A stretch of 60,661 nt of DNA from NCBI GenBank assembly GCA_049578545.1, contig JBAUMF010000083.1, positions 1 to 60,661 on the forward strand, read 5' to 3'. The notes beneath the pieces were generated by a model. The model ran no database searches. It worked only from the letters and a program-made list of their open reading frames with translations, and was not told the DNA's origin. Positions within the stretch are counted from its first letter, which is position 1; each line of letters begins with the position of its first letter. Positions 45,150-52,652 of the stretch are shown in pieces. The translations under genes and the position numbers were made by a program. The stretch comes from DASQBT01 sp049578545. GTDB lineage: Bacteria; Pseudomonadota; Gammaproteobacteria; Burkholderiales; Thiobacillaceae.

Positions 45150-46045
45150 GCCTGCTCGAATTGATCCTCGAACTGCTGCTGATGCCCCTGGTGGCCTTCG
45201 TCGTCGGCCTCGGCATGGTGCTGATGATGAGGAAGATCGCCGCGAAGTTGCAGCGCCGTGTCGGGCCGCCGTTCTTGCAGCCGCTCTACGACATCGTCAA
45301 GCTCTACGCCAAGCGCACCCAGACCTCCCACGGCCTGATCCACGACTTCGGCATCGTCATGGCGGTCGGCGGCTATGTGGCGGCGGAGACCCTGCTGCCA
45401 ATGCCCGGCATGAACGGCATCGCCGACAAGGGCGGGCTGGTCACGCTGATGTACCTTATGATGGTACCGTCCCTGGGGCTGGCCCTGGGCGTGGGGCAGT
45501 GCGCCAACCCCAACGGCTCCATCGGCATCGGCCGGGCCCTGACCGCCATGCTGGCCTACGACGTGCCCTTCGTCATCGTCGTGTTCGGGGTCGCCTTCCA
45601 CTTCGGTGGCACCAACCTGGTGTCCATCATCGCCACGCAGCAGGCCGCCGGTATCGCCGGCTGGGGCGCAGTGCAGATGCCGCTGCTCGCCATTGCCGGC
45701 CTGTTCACCCTGCACGGCATGCTGGGCAAGCAGCCGTTCGAAATCTATATCGCCCCCGCCGAGATCGCTACCGGACCGATGGTGGAAATGAGCGGCAAGT
45801 TCATGGGCGGCCTCTTCGTGATGCAAAGCTTCCAGCTCTACACGGCTTCGGCTTTGTACGTAACGCTGTTCTTGGGAGGCGGCGAGAACTGGTTGAGCTT
45901 CCTGGCCAAGTGCTTCGCTGTGCTGGCTGTGCCGGTGAGCCTGGCCTATTTGTTCCCGCGCTACCGTACCGAGGACCTGGTTCGGCTGATGTGGAAATGG
46001 CCGGTGATGATCGGGCTGATCGGCCTGGCCTTTGTCATGCGCTGA
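45146..46045 (+). CDS. MbxM / NuoH-like membrane anchor subunit
   Basis: 299 residues, about eight helices. Family lines: KLQRRVGPPFLQPLYDIVKL, YAKRTQ at 35-60, MLAYDVPFVIVVFGVAF near 140, and FEIYIAPAEIATGPMVEMSG, the conserved cytoplasmic loop with acidic residues. NuoH/HycD/MbhM links the peripheral redox arm to the membrane arm. The start (ATG at 45146) overlaps the previous stop as ATGA; the frame is open further upstream but without family similarity. Confidence 0.92.
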   Translation: MSLLELILELLLMPLVAFVVGLGMVLMMRKIAAKLQRRVGPPFLQPLYDIVKLYAKRTQTSHGLIHDFGIVMAVGGYVAAETLLPMPGMNGIADKGGLVTLMYLMMVPSLGLALGVGQCANPNGSIGIGRALTAMLAYDVPFVIVVFGVAFHFGGTNLVSIIATQQAAGIAGWGAVQMPLLAIAGLFTLHGMLGKQPFEIYIAPAEIATGPMVEMSGKFMGGLFVMQSFQLYTASALYVTLFLGGGENWLSFLAKCFAVLAVPVSLAYLFPRYRTEDLVRLMWKWPVMIGLIGLAFVMR

Positions 46046-46061
46046 AAAGAGGAGTCAATTT

Positions 46062-46787
46062 ATGAGCAGCCTGAAAGATATTCCCATTCGTTACGAAGCA
46101 CCGGAAGCTCCCGCGCGCACCAATCCGCTGGCCAACGTGTTCGACGAGTTCGTGCGCTTCTGCCGCTCGCGCTCGCTGTTCATGCTCCACTACTGTACTG
46201 GCTGCGGGGCCATCGAACTGCCGCCCGCCATGACCTCGCGCTTCGACATGGAGCGGCTCGGCATCCAGCCCATGGTCACGCCGCGCCAGGCCGATATCCT
46301 GCTGGTCACCGGCTATGTCTCGGTGAAGACCCTGAAGCGGGTGATCCTGACCTATGAGCAGATGGCTTCGCCCAAGTACGTCGTTGGCATCTGTTCCTGC
46401 ACGGTCAACGGCGGCATGTACTGGCAAAGCTATGCCACCGCGAAGAAACTCAACGACTACCTGCCGGTGGATGTCTACATTGCCGGCTGCATGCCGCGCC
46501 CGGAAGCGGTGATCCATGGCTTGCAGGAACTGATGGAAAACATCTGCACCGGCCGTTCCGACAACTGGAAGGATTACTACCAGCGCTACGACTACTACCT
46601 GGGTAATCAGCAGCGCCTGTTCGGCGTAACCTGGCAGACCCCCACCGAGGTGATCAGCGAGGCACGCCACTACGGGCTGGCAGGGCCCGAGACCGAAGGG
46701 GAACATACCCGCCTGCTGTCGCAGCACAAGCAGCCGCTGGAGCCCCTGCGCATGACCCTCAATGCCGGCAAGCTGGAGCGGCTGTGA
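46062..46787 (+). CDS. MbxJ / NuoB-like small subunit
   Basis: 241 residues; the start has the best ribosome binding site of the operon (GAGGAG, 10 bases). Cluster ligands are visible: Cys45 and Cys48 (YCTGCGAIE), Cys111/Cys113 (ICSCTVNGG) and Cys143 (AGCMPRPEAV), which fit the N2-type [4Fe-4S] cluster next to the active-site cavity. The C-terminal ~80 residues (DYYQRYDYYLGNQQRL onward) extend beyond a minimal NuoB. The 16-base gap before it marks the switch from membrane arm to peripheral arm genes. Confidence 0.92.
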   Translation: MSSLKDIPIRYEAPEAPARTNPLANVFDEFVRFCRSRSLFMLHYCTGCGAIELPPAMTSRFDMERLGIQPMVTPRQADILLVTGYVSVKTLKRVILTYEQMASPKYVVGICSCTVNGGMYWQSYATAKKLNDYLPVDVYIAGCMPRPEAVIHGLQELMENICTGRSDNWKDYYQRYDYYLGNQQRLFGVTWQTPTEVISEARHYGLAGPETEGEHTRLLSQHKQPLEPLRMTLNAGKLERL

Positions 46788-47392
46788 TGAGTAACGAACT
46801 AAGTACCGACCTGGTCTGCCCGGACATCTACCAATGGCTGTGCCATCTGCTCAAGGAAGTGGACAGCGTCACCCACAAGCCTCGTTACGAGCGGCGCCAG
46901 CGCCTGGATATTGCCGCCGATGCCCTGCCGGCCCTGCTGGCCCTGCTGCAGGGCAAGGGTTCGTTCGTCCACCTGTCTGCCATTTCGTGCGTGGACTGGA
47001 TCAACGAGGGTGAATTCGAACTGGTCTACCACGTCTGGTCGTACGAGCTGAAGGTCCTGGTTTCCGCCCACATCCGCATCCCGCGCGATCCTGGGCGTTA
47101 CCTTTCCGTATACGACATCTACAAGCCTGCCGGCTTCTTCGAGCGGGACATCTTCGAGATGTACGGCATCTATTTCGAAGGCAGTCCGTGGATGGAAAAA
47201 TTCATCCTCACTGAATGGGATGGCCCGCCGCCGATGCGCAAGGAATTCGATTCCGAGCACTGGGTCAACGACCACTTCGACTGGCAGGACTACCACCCTG
47301 AATGGCTCAACGAGCTGGAAGCGCAGGGTGGCGGCATTGCCATCCGCCCGGAAGAGCAGCGCTTCAGCCGCAAGGCCAAGGACGAAGGCTGA
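46784..47392 (+). CDS. MbxK / NuoC-like 30-kDa subunit
   Basis: 202 residues. The motif line YDIYKPAGFFERDIFEMYGI, then YFEGSPWMEKFILTEWDGPP is the NuoC (30-kDa) signature, and an N-terminal ~60 residues of helix and strand precede it. It is a soluble scaffold of the peripheral arm that packs against the large subunit. ATGA overlap with the NuoB-like gene; the large subunit follows after 3 bases. Confidence 0.92.
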   Translation: MMSNELSTDLVCPDIYQWLCHLLKEVDSVTHKPRYERRQRLDIAADALPALLALLQGKGSFVHLSAISCVDWINEGEFELVYHVWSYELKVLVSAHIRIPRDPGRYLSVYDIYKPAGFFERDIFEMYGIYFEGSPWMEKFILTEWDGPPPMRKEFDSEHWVNDHFDWQDYHPEWLNELEAQGGGIAIRPEEQRFSRKAKDEG

Positions 47393-47395
47393 GCA

Positions 47396-48538
47396 ATGAG
47401 AGCTGAGAACTATCAGGCGCGACATCAGCCGCCCAGCCATGAATACGAGCTGAACTTCGGCCCCAACCATCCCGGCATCGAAGGCAACTATGCCCTGAAG
47501 GTGCGGCTGCACGGTGATATCGTGACCGACGCCAAGGCCGACGGTGGCTACCTGCACCGCGGCTTCGAGAAGCTGATGGAGCAGCGCCTGTGGATCCAGA
47601 ATATCGCCCTGGTGCCGCGCATCTGCGTGCCGGACCCGGCACCCATGGAGCTCGCCTATTCCTCCGCCGTGGAGGCCCTGTGCGGCCTCGAAGTCCCCGA
47701 GCGGGCGCAGTGGTTGCGCGTATTGCAGATGGAACTCTCGCGCATCGCCGCTCACCTGTTCACCTTCGGTGGGCATGCCGCCACCACCGGGATGTACAAC
47801 ACCATGTACTGGGGGGTGGCCGACCGCGACTTGGTGCTGGACCTGTTCGAGCAACTCACGGGCGGTCGCGTCTACCATATCTACCACATCCCCGGGGGGG
47901 TGCGCCGGGACGTTCCGGAAGGCTTCCTGGCACGGGTCGCCGAGACCATGGACTACCTGGATTCGCGCCTGCCGGATTATGACAGCCTGTTTTTCACCAA
48001 CCAGGTGTTCATCACCCGTTCCAAGGGTGTCGGCATGCTCTCGCAGCAACAAGCGCTGGAACTGGGCGTGACTGGCCCCAACCTGCGGGCCACCGGGCTG
48101 GCTTTCGACGTGCGCCGCGACGACCCCTACCTGGTCTACAACCAGCTCGAATTCGACATCCCCACCGAAGACGCCGGCGACGCCTGGGCGCGCACCCTGG
48201 TGCGACGCGCGGAGCTGAAGGAAAGCATCCGCATCGTGCGCCAGGTGATCGGACGCCTGCCCACGATTGCCGGCCCCATCCGCGCCCCCATTCCCAACCC
48301 CCTGGCCTGGAACGTGCCGGCCGGCGAGTACTACGCGCGGGTGGAATCCTCCAAGGGGGAACTGTCCTGGTATGTAGTTTCCAATGGCGGCGCCAAGCCC
48401 TATCGCACCCACATCCGCGGCCCCTCCTCCATGCACGCCGTGCAGGTGCTGGAAACCCTGAGCAAGGGCGCCCGCCTGGAGGATGTGGCGCAAATCATGT
48501 TCTCGCTCGATGCCTGTCCGCCGGAGGTCGACCGCTGA
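47396..48538 (+). CDS. MbxL / NuoD-like large subunit with incomplete [NiFe] site
   Basis: 380 residues. Fold markers are the N-terminal FGPNHPGIEGNYALKVRLHG, HRGFEKLMEQR, and the C-terminal GPSSMHAVQVLETLSKGARL. A [NiFe]-hydrogenase needs two CxxC pairs; here the first is RICVPD (Cys77, Asp80) and the second DACPPE (Cys374, Glu377), so one Cys remains of each. NuoD has none, group-4 hydrogenases have four. The half-kept pattern is what I recall for the Mbx/Mbs branch, whose archaeal member handles sulfane sulfur or polysulfide. A [NiFe] centre is therefore not expected. The next gene starts in a TGATG overlap. Confidence 0.9.
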   Translation: MRAENYQARHQPPSHEYELNFGPNHPGIEGNYALKVRLHGDIVTDAKADGGYLHRGFEKLMEQRLWIQNIALVPRICVPDPAPMELAYSSAVEALCGLEVPERAQWLRVLQMELSRIAAHLFTFGGHAATTGMYNTMYWGVADRDLVLDLFEQLTGGRVYHIYHIPGGVRRDVPEGFLARVAETMDYLDSRLPDYDSLFFTNQVFITRSKGVGMLSQQQALELGVTGPNLRATGLAFDVRRDDPYLVYNQLEFDIPTEDAGDAWARTLVRRAELKESIRIVRQVIGRLPTIAGPIRAPIPNPLAWNVPAGEYYARVESSKGELSWYVVSNGGAKPYRTHIRGPSSMHAVQVLETLSKGARLEDVAQIMFSLDACPPEVDR

Positions 48539-50373
48539 TGAGTGACATCGACTACAAGGACAAGGGCAGCATCCTCAACCCTCTGCGGGCGCTGTCATTC
48601 TTCGCCCGCAAGCCGGTTACGGAGAAGCTGGAGCCTCGCCCGGCCTCGGAGCGCTATCGCGGGTTCCACGTCAACGACTGGGAAAAGTGTGTCGGCTGCT
48701 CGACCTGCCAGAGAGTGTGCGACAACGCCGCCATCACGATGGTGCGGGTGCCAGGCCTGCCCAACGATCCGGTCAAGGGTGTGCGCGATCTGCGTCCGGC
48801 CATCGACTATGGGCGCTGCTGCTGGTGCGCGCTGTGCGTTGACCTGTGCCCCACGGGCTCCATCGCCCTGTCGCGTGAATACGTGCATACCTGCACCGAC
48901 CCGGAACTGGATAGCTACTTCGTCCTGCCCGACCCCAAGGGTATTCACAACAAGCATTTCCCGGGTGGCTGGGACAAGCAGGCGGACAACGATCTGGTGG
49001 ACCATCAGCGTCAGCCCATGGGCGAACTGGAACCGGCAGTACGCATCGGCAACTTCGCCGAGATGGTGACCGGCTACACCAAGCAGCAGGCCATTCTGGA
49101 GGCTTCCCGCTGTGTGCAGTGCGGCATGTGCCATGACGCCTGTCCCACCCACATGCATGCTCCGGAATACATCCGTGCCATCTGGCAGGACAACCTGGAA
49201 GAGGCGGTGCGCCAGATCTATCTCACCAATCCCTTCGCCCATACCTGTGGCCGGGTCTGTACCCATCGTTGCGAGGATGCCTGTTCGGTAGGCCATCGCG
49301 GCGAGCCCATCGCCATCCGCTGGCTCAAACGCTACGCCATGGACAACGTGGCGCCGGAGCGGGTCAAGGCGATCGTCGCCGAAGGGCTTACCGGCTGCAA
49401 AAGTGGCCGCCGTGTCGCTATCGTCGGTGCCGGCCCGGCCGGCCTGACCGCTGCCTTCGACCTGGCGCGTGAGGGCCACCGGGTAACGGTGTTCGAGGCC
49501 CTGCCCAAGGCCGGAGGCATGACCCGTTATGGCATCCCTGACTACCGCCTGCCCTGGGCCATGCTGGATCGGGACGTGGCAGTCATCACCAGTTTGGGTG
49601 TAGAAATACGCTACGACGCCCGCATCGGCACGGACATTCCCATGGAAACCCTGCGCCGGGACTACGATGCTGTGGTGCTGGCCATCGGCCTGCAATTCGG
49701 CCGCTCCACCCGCATCCCTGGCAGCGACCACCCCCATGTGTTCCGTGCCGTGGATCTGCTGCGCGAGATTGCCGCCGGTGTGGACCTCCAGATTCCGGAC
49801 CGGGCCGTCGTCATAGGCGGCGGCAACGTGGCCATGGACATCGCCCGCTCGCTGGCCCGGCTGCAGATGGTCCAGCACGGCAAGGTGGGGGTGACCGTCA
49901 CCGCCGTCCAGTCGGCGGGGCAATTTCCCGCCGATGCCGAGGAGGTCAAGGAGGCGGATGAGGAGGGCATCGAGATCCTGCCCGCGCGCGGCCCCCAATC
50001 GGTGGTGCTTAAGGACGGCCGGGTGCTGGGGCTGCAGACCGCCAGAGTGCTGTCCCTGTTCGATGCCCAGGGCCGCTTCGCCCCTACCTACGATCCGGAC
50101 AATCAGCAACTGCACGAAGGGGCATGGGTTATCGAGGCCATTGGTCAGATGAGCGATGCCGAGGTCGTGCTCGGCAAGGCGCTCACCGAGCAGCTGGAAT
50201 GGCAGCGCGGCCGCCTTGAGGTGAATGCCCAGGGCCGCACCTCCCAGCCATGGCTGTGGGCGGCGGGAGACATGGTAAACGGTCCGGATGTCGTGCACGC
50301 CGTGGCTGACGGACATCGTGTCGCCACAGACATCCACCACCATCTCAACGAGCGGACCGAGGTGCTGGCATGA
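48538..50373 (+). CDS. MbxN-like fusion: NuoI-type ferredoxin plus GltD/NfnB-type FAD-NAD(P) module
   Basis: 611 residues. Residues ~45-115 hold two [4Fe-4S] motifs, C51xxC54xxC57xxxC61 and C94xxC97xxC100xxxC104, as in NuoI/MbhN. Residues ~190-250 contain C192xxC195xxC198xxxC202 and C237, C241, C245, C249, the cluster region at the N-terminus of glutamate synthase small subunits. Residues 292-611 are the flavin/NAD(P) part: FAD motif VAIVGAGPAGL near 293, second Rossmann motif VVIGGGNVAMD near 424, and the C-terminal WAAGDMVNGPDVVHAVADG. So NAD(P)H oxidation (or reduction) is built directly into the complex's electron wire. The fusion replaces the ferredoxin partner of archaeal Mbx. Overlaps both neighbours. 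Confidence 0.9.
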   Translation: MSDIDYKDKGSILNPLRALSFFARKPVTEKLEPRPASERYRGFHVNDWEKCVGCSTCQRVCDNAAITMVRVPGLPNDPVKGVRDLRPAIDYGRCCWCALCVDLCPTGSIALSREYVHTCTDPELDSYFVLPDPKGIHNKHFPGGWDKQADNDLVDHQRQPMGELEPAVRIGNFAEMVTGYTKQQAILEASRCVQCGMCHDACPTHMHAPEYIRAIWQDNLEEAVRQIYLTNPFAHTCGRVCTHRCEDACSVGHRGEPIAIRWLKRYAMDNVAPERVKAIVAEGLTGCKSGRRVAIVGAGPAGLTAAFDLAREGHRVTVFEALPKAGGMTRYGIPDYRLPWAMLDRDVAVITSLGVEIRYDARIGTDIPMETLRRDYDAVVLAIGLQFGRSTRIPGSDHPHVFRAVDLLREIAAGVDLQIPDRAVVIGGGNVAMDIARSLARLQMVQHGKVGVTVTAVQSAGQFPADAEEVKEADEEGIEILPARGPQSVVLKDGRVLGLQTARVLSLFDAQGRFAPTYDPDNQQLHEGAWVIEAIGQMSDAEVVLGKALTEQLEWQRGRLEVNAQGRTSQPWLWAAGDMVNGPDVVHAVADGHRVATDIHHHLNERTEVLA

Positions 50374-50879
50374 GCGAACATGAAGGAACCCCCACGGGCT
50401 ACGAGCGCATCCGGGCGAAGAAGACCCTGAAGGAAATTCTGGAGGTGGCCACCTCCTTCGAGGCCACGGCGCGGGATTTCTACACCACCCTGATCCCCCG
50501 GGTCAGCAAGCGACTGCGCTGGCTGGTGGAAGACCTCGCCAAGGAAGAGGCAGGCCACTACGCCCTGTTCACCGAGCTGGCCGCCCGCCCCGATATTGAG
50601 CGCCACATTGCCGCCGAGGTGGACACCCCCGCCAGCGACCGCAAATTCTCCGATGCCGTCCTGCAGCCCGATCTGGGCGAGCACCCTGACGACCAGGCCA
50701 TCCTGCAATACGCCCTGGCCAGGGAACACACCGCCATGGAGCAATACCGGGCGTTAGCCGGCAGCACCGAGCCCGGCCCCGTGCAGGACCTGTTCCGCTA
50801 CTTGGCCAACGAGGAAACCAAGCACAAGAACGAGCTTGAGCAGCTCTACTACGAGATCGTACACAGCGGCGGCGTCTAA
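50370..50879 (+). CDS. ferritin-like diiron (rubrerythrin-type) protein
   Basis: 169 residues, four-helix bundle. Diiron ligands are visible as Glu31 (FEATARDFY), Glu60xxHis63 (EEAGH), Glu119 or Glu124 (EHTAMEQY) and Glu149xxHis152 (EETKHK). It lacks the rubredoxin domain of classical rubrerythrin. ATGA overlap with the ferredoxin-flavin gene makes it part of the operon. It may protect the iron-sulfur enzyme from peroxide, or take electrons from it; neither is shown by the sequence. Confidence 0.8.
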   Translation: MSEHEGTPTGYERIRAKKTLKEILEVATSFEATARDFYTTLIPRVSKRLRWLVEDLAKEEAGHYALFTELAARPDIERHIAAEVDTPASDRKFSDAVLQPDLGEHPDDQAILQYALAREHTAMEQYRALAGSTEPGPVQDLFRYLANEETKHKNELEQLYYEIVHSGGV

Positions 50880-50880
50880 G

Positions 50881-50904
50881 GAAGCGCTGATCTGTTAGCG
50901 CTTC
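50881..50904 (+). terminator. hairpin after the Mbx-like operon
   Basis: Perfect 8-bp inverted repeat GAAGCGCT/AGCGCTTC with an 8-base loop, beginning two bases after the last stop codon. No T-run follows, so it may end or protect the transcript rather than act as a full intrinsic terminator. The next gene is convergent, so the hairpin may serve only this side. Confidence 0.5.
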
Positions 50905-51004
50905 ATGGCAGAGTCACGATGTAACATGCCCTGATTGGCACATTGCACGAAAATTGATCGGCACCACCGAAAAGGGGCGCGCGTTCGACCACCCACCCTT
51001 GCGG

Positions 51005-52240
51005 TCATTCCACCAGCAAGCCCAGCCTGCCTGCCAACCACTTGGTGGTGGTGGCCTGGATCAGGATGGTCATGAGTATGGCGATGAAGGTGACCGAGGC
51101 GATGATTTCTGCCCCTGGGGCCTGCATGCCCAGCAGCAGGCCGGCCAGGGCGCCTGGAATCACGCCGGTTTCGCGCGTCCAGCACATGAACAACAGCTCG
51201 TTGAGGCTCCATTTGGCGCGTCGGTCCGGACCGGCACATAGAAACACGGTCACCGGCCGCGCCACCAGCATGAATACCGTTACCACTGCGGCACCAGCCA
51301 GCAGGTAGCGGTTCATCAAGCCAAAATCGACCTGGGCGCCTAGCAGGATGAAGATGAACATGCGCATGATCAACGCTGTGGTCATAATGAAGTCCTCCAG
51401 AAATTTCTCTTCCTCAGGCGCGCGTCTGAGGCCAAAGGTCTCCCGGTTACCAAGCATGATGCCGAACACAAACACCGCCATGAAACCGCTGGAATGCAAG
51501 CCGTTTGCACTCATATAAGCGCCGATCACCGCCATCAGCGTAACGATTGGTGCGTATTCGGACAGGAAGCCGTAGCGTTCGTGGGCAATCAGTATCGAGG
51601 CCAGATACCCCAGCGTGCCGCCAAGTGCGACACCCAATAGAGACTGTTTGAGCAGGTCGAACACGGCATCGCCAACGGAAAACTTATTTGTTCCCATGGC
51701 TACGCCCAGCACGGCAAACGTAACGATAGCGCCCATGGCATCATTGAAGGCCGATTCGGTCATCACCGTTTGTGCCACCCTGTCCTTGATTTTCACCTGG
51801 CGGAATACGGGCACCAGGGTAGCCGGGTCAGTGGAGGCCAGCGTTGCGCCCAGCAATAGCGCCACGATCACAGGCACGCCGAGAATATAGTGCGCGGCAA
51901 CGCCGGTGATGGCGGCAGTGATCAGAACGCCGATCGTGGAAATCACGGTGACGGTAATCCAGACCTCCTTGAGCACCTTGAGGCGAATCGACGCGCCGCC
52001 GTCGAACAGGATGTAACTCGAGCCGAAGATAAGAATCAACTGGTTGATCGAGGAGTCGGCCTTGATGTCGATCAGCCCCAACGCGCCGGGGTCAAGCAGC
52101 ATGCCCACCAGCAGGAACACCGCGACATCTGGAACCCGCAGGCGCCGGGCCAGCAGGCCGAAAAAAGTCCCCACCGCGAGGATGATGCCAAATACAAGCA
52201 GGATGTGCTTTGCCAGTTCAATCTCAGTGGAAGATTCCAT
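51005..52240 (-). CDS. CPA1-type cation/proton antiporter (NhaP-like)
   Basis: 411 residues, about 12 helices. LASTDPATLVPVFRQ (Asp138) and ESAFNDAMGAIVTF (Asn166-Asp167) are the ion-site motifs of CPA1 Na+/H+ exchangers with the electroneutral ND signature. There is no C-terminal regulatory domain (TrkA, CBS), so the protein is minimal. The location next to a putative sodium-linked respiratory complex suggests a role in sodium or pH balance. The gene is transcribed toward that operon and separately controlled. Confidence 0.88.
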   Translation of the reverse strand: MESSTEIELAKHILLVFGIILAVGTFFGLLARRLRVPDVAVFLLVGMLLDPGALGLIDIKADSSINQLILIFGSSYILFDGGASIRLKVLKEVWITVTVISTIGVLITAAITGVAAHYILGVPVIVALLLGATLASTDPATLVPVFRQVKIKDRVAQTVMTESAFNDAMGAIVTFAVLGVAMGTNKFSVGDAVFDLLKQSLLGVALGGTLGYLASILIAHERYGFLSEYAPIVTLMAVIGAYMSANGLHSSGFMAVFVFGIMLGNRETFGLRRAPEEEKFLEDFIMTTALIMRMFIFILLGAQVDFGLMNRYLLAGAAVVTVFMLVARPVTVFLCAGPDRRAKWSLNELLFMCWTRETGVIPGALAGLLLGMQAPGAEIIASVTFIAILMTILIQATTTKWLAGRLGLLVE

Positions 52241-52652
52241 TTCTTAACTTTCTACAATTACCCGCTCACATACTTGTAAAAGGCCTTTTCCGACTTGAAT
52301 GCCACAACTCAGCCCATCAGGAAAAACACCGCCGCACGAAACACCAATGAAGAATTTGCCATGCAGTCCAGGTTCATGTGGTCCCATCCGCCCCAAGTCT
52401 GTGGGACAAGTTCCTTTGCCACCCACGCGCCTGCAGGTCGCGCTCAGCGGACTACCTGTGATCCACCTGGACCAGATCGGCTGCAGCGCCGTCCATAGTG
52501 CGGTCGAGGGCAGCGGGCTCTCCCTGGACATGTGCGGGTGATGCACCGCGCCCTGCTGGCCCAACACTTGCGCTTAGCGTGAGCGTAAGATTGCATGCCC
52601 CCTTGCAAGGCCGCCAGACGTATTCGTGTCCAAGCAGCTGAAGGGTTGTGAC
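52241..52652. other. gap between antiporter and PEPCK-like genes
   Basis: 412 bases. Short frames occur on both strands but none has a ribosome binding site or recognisable product. I see no RNA gene and no strong terminator. It must hold the antiporter promoter and the 3' end of the large upstream gene's transcript. Confidence 0.35.

Noticed and set aside
47396..48538. Group 4 [NiFe]-hydrogenase large subunit
   Set aside because: Two of four Ni-binding cysteines are missing and no maturation genes are in the window.
46799..50343. Two long minus-strand open frames opposite the NuoC/NuoD-like and ferredoxin-fusion genes
   Set aside because: Pure antisense shadows; the plus-strand genes have clear domains and overlapping starts.
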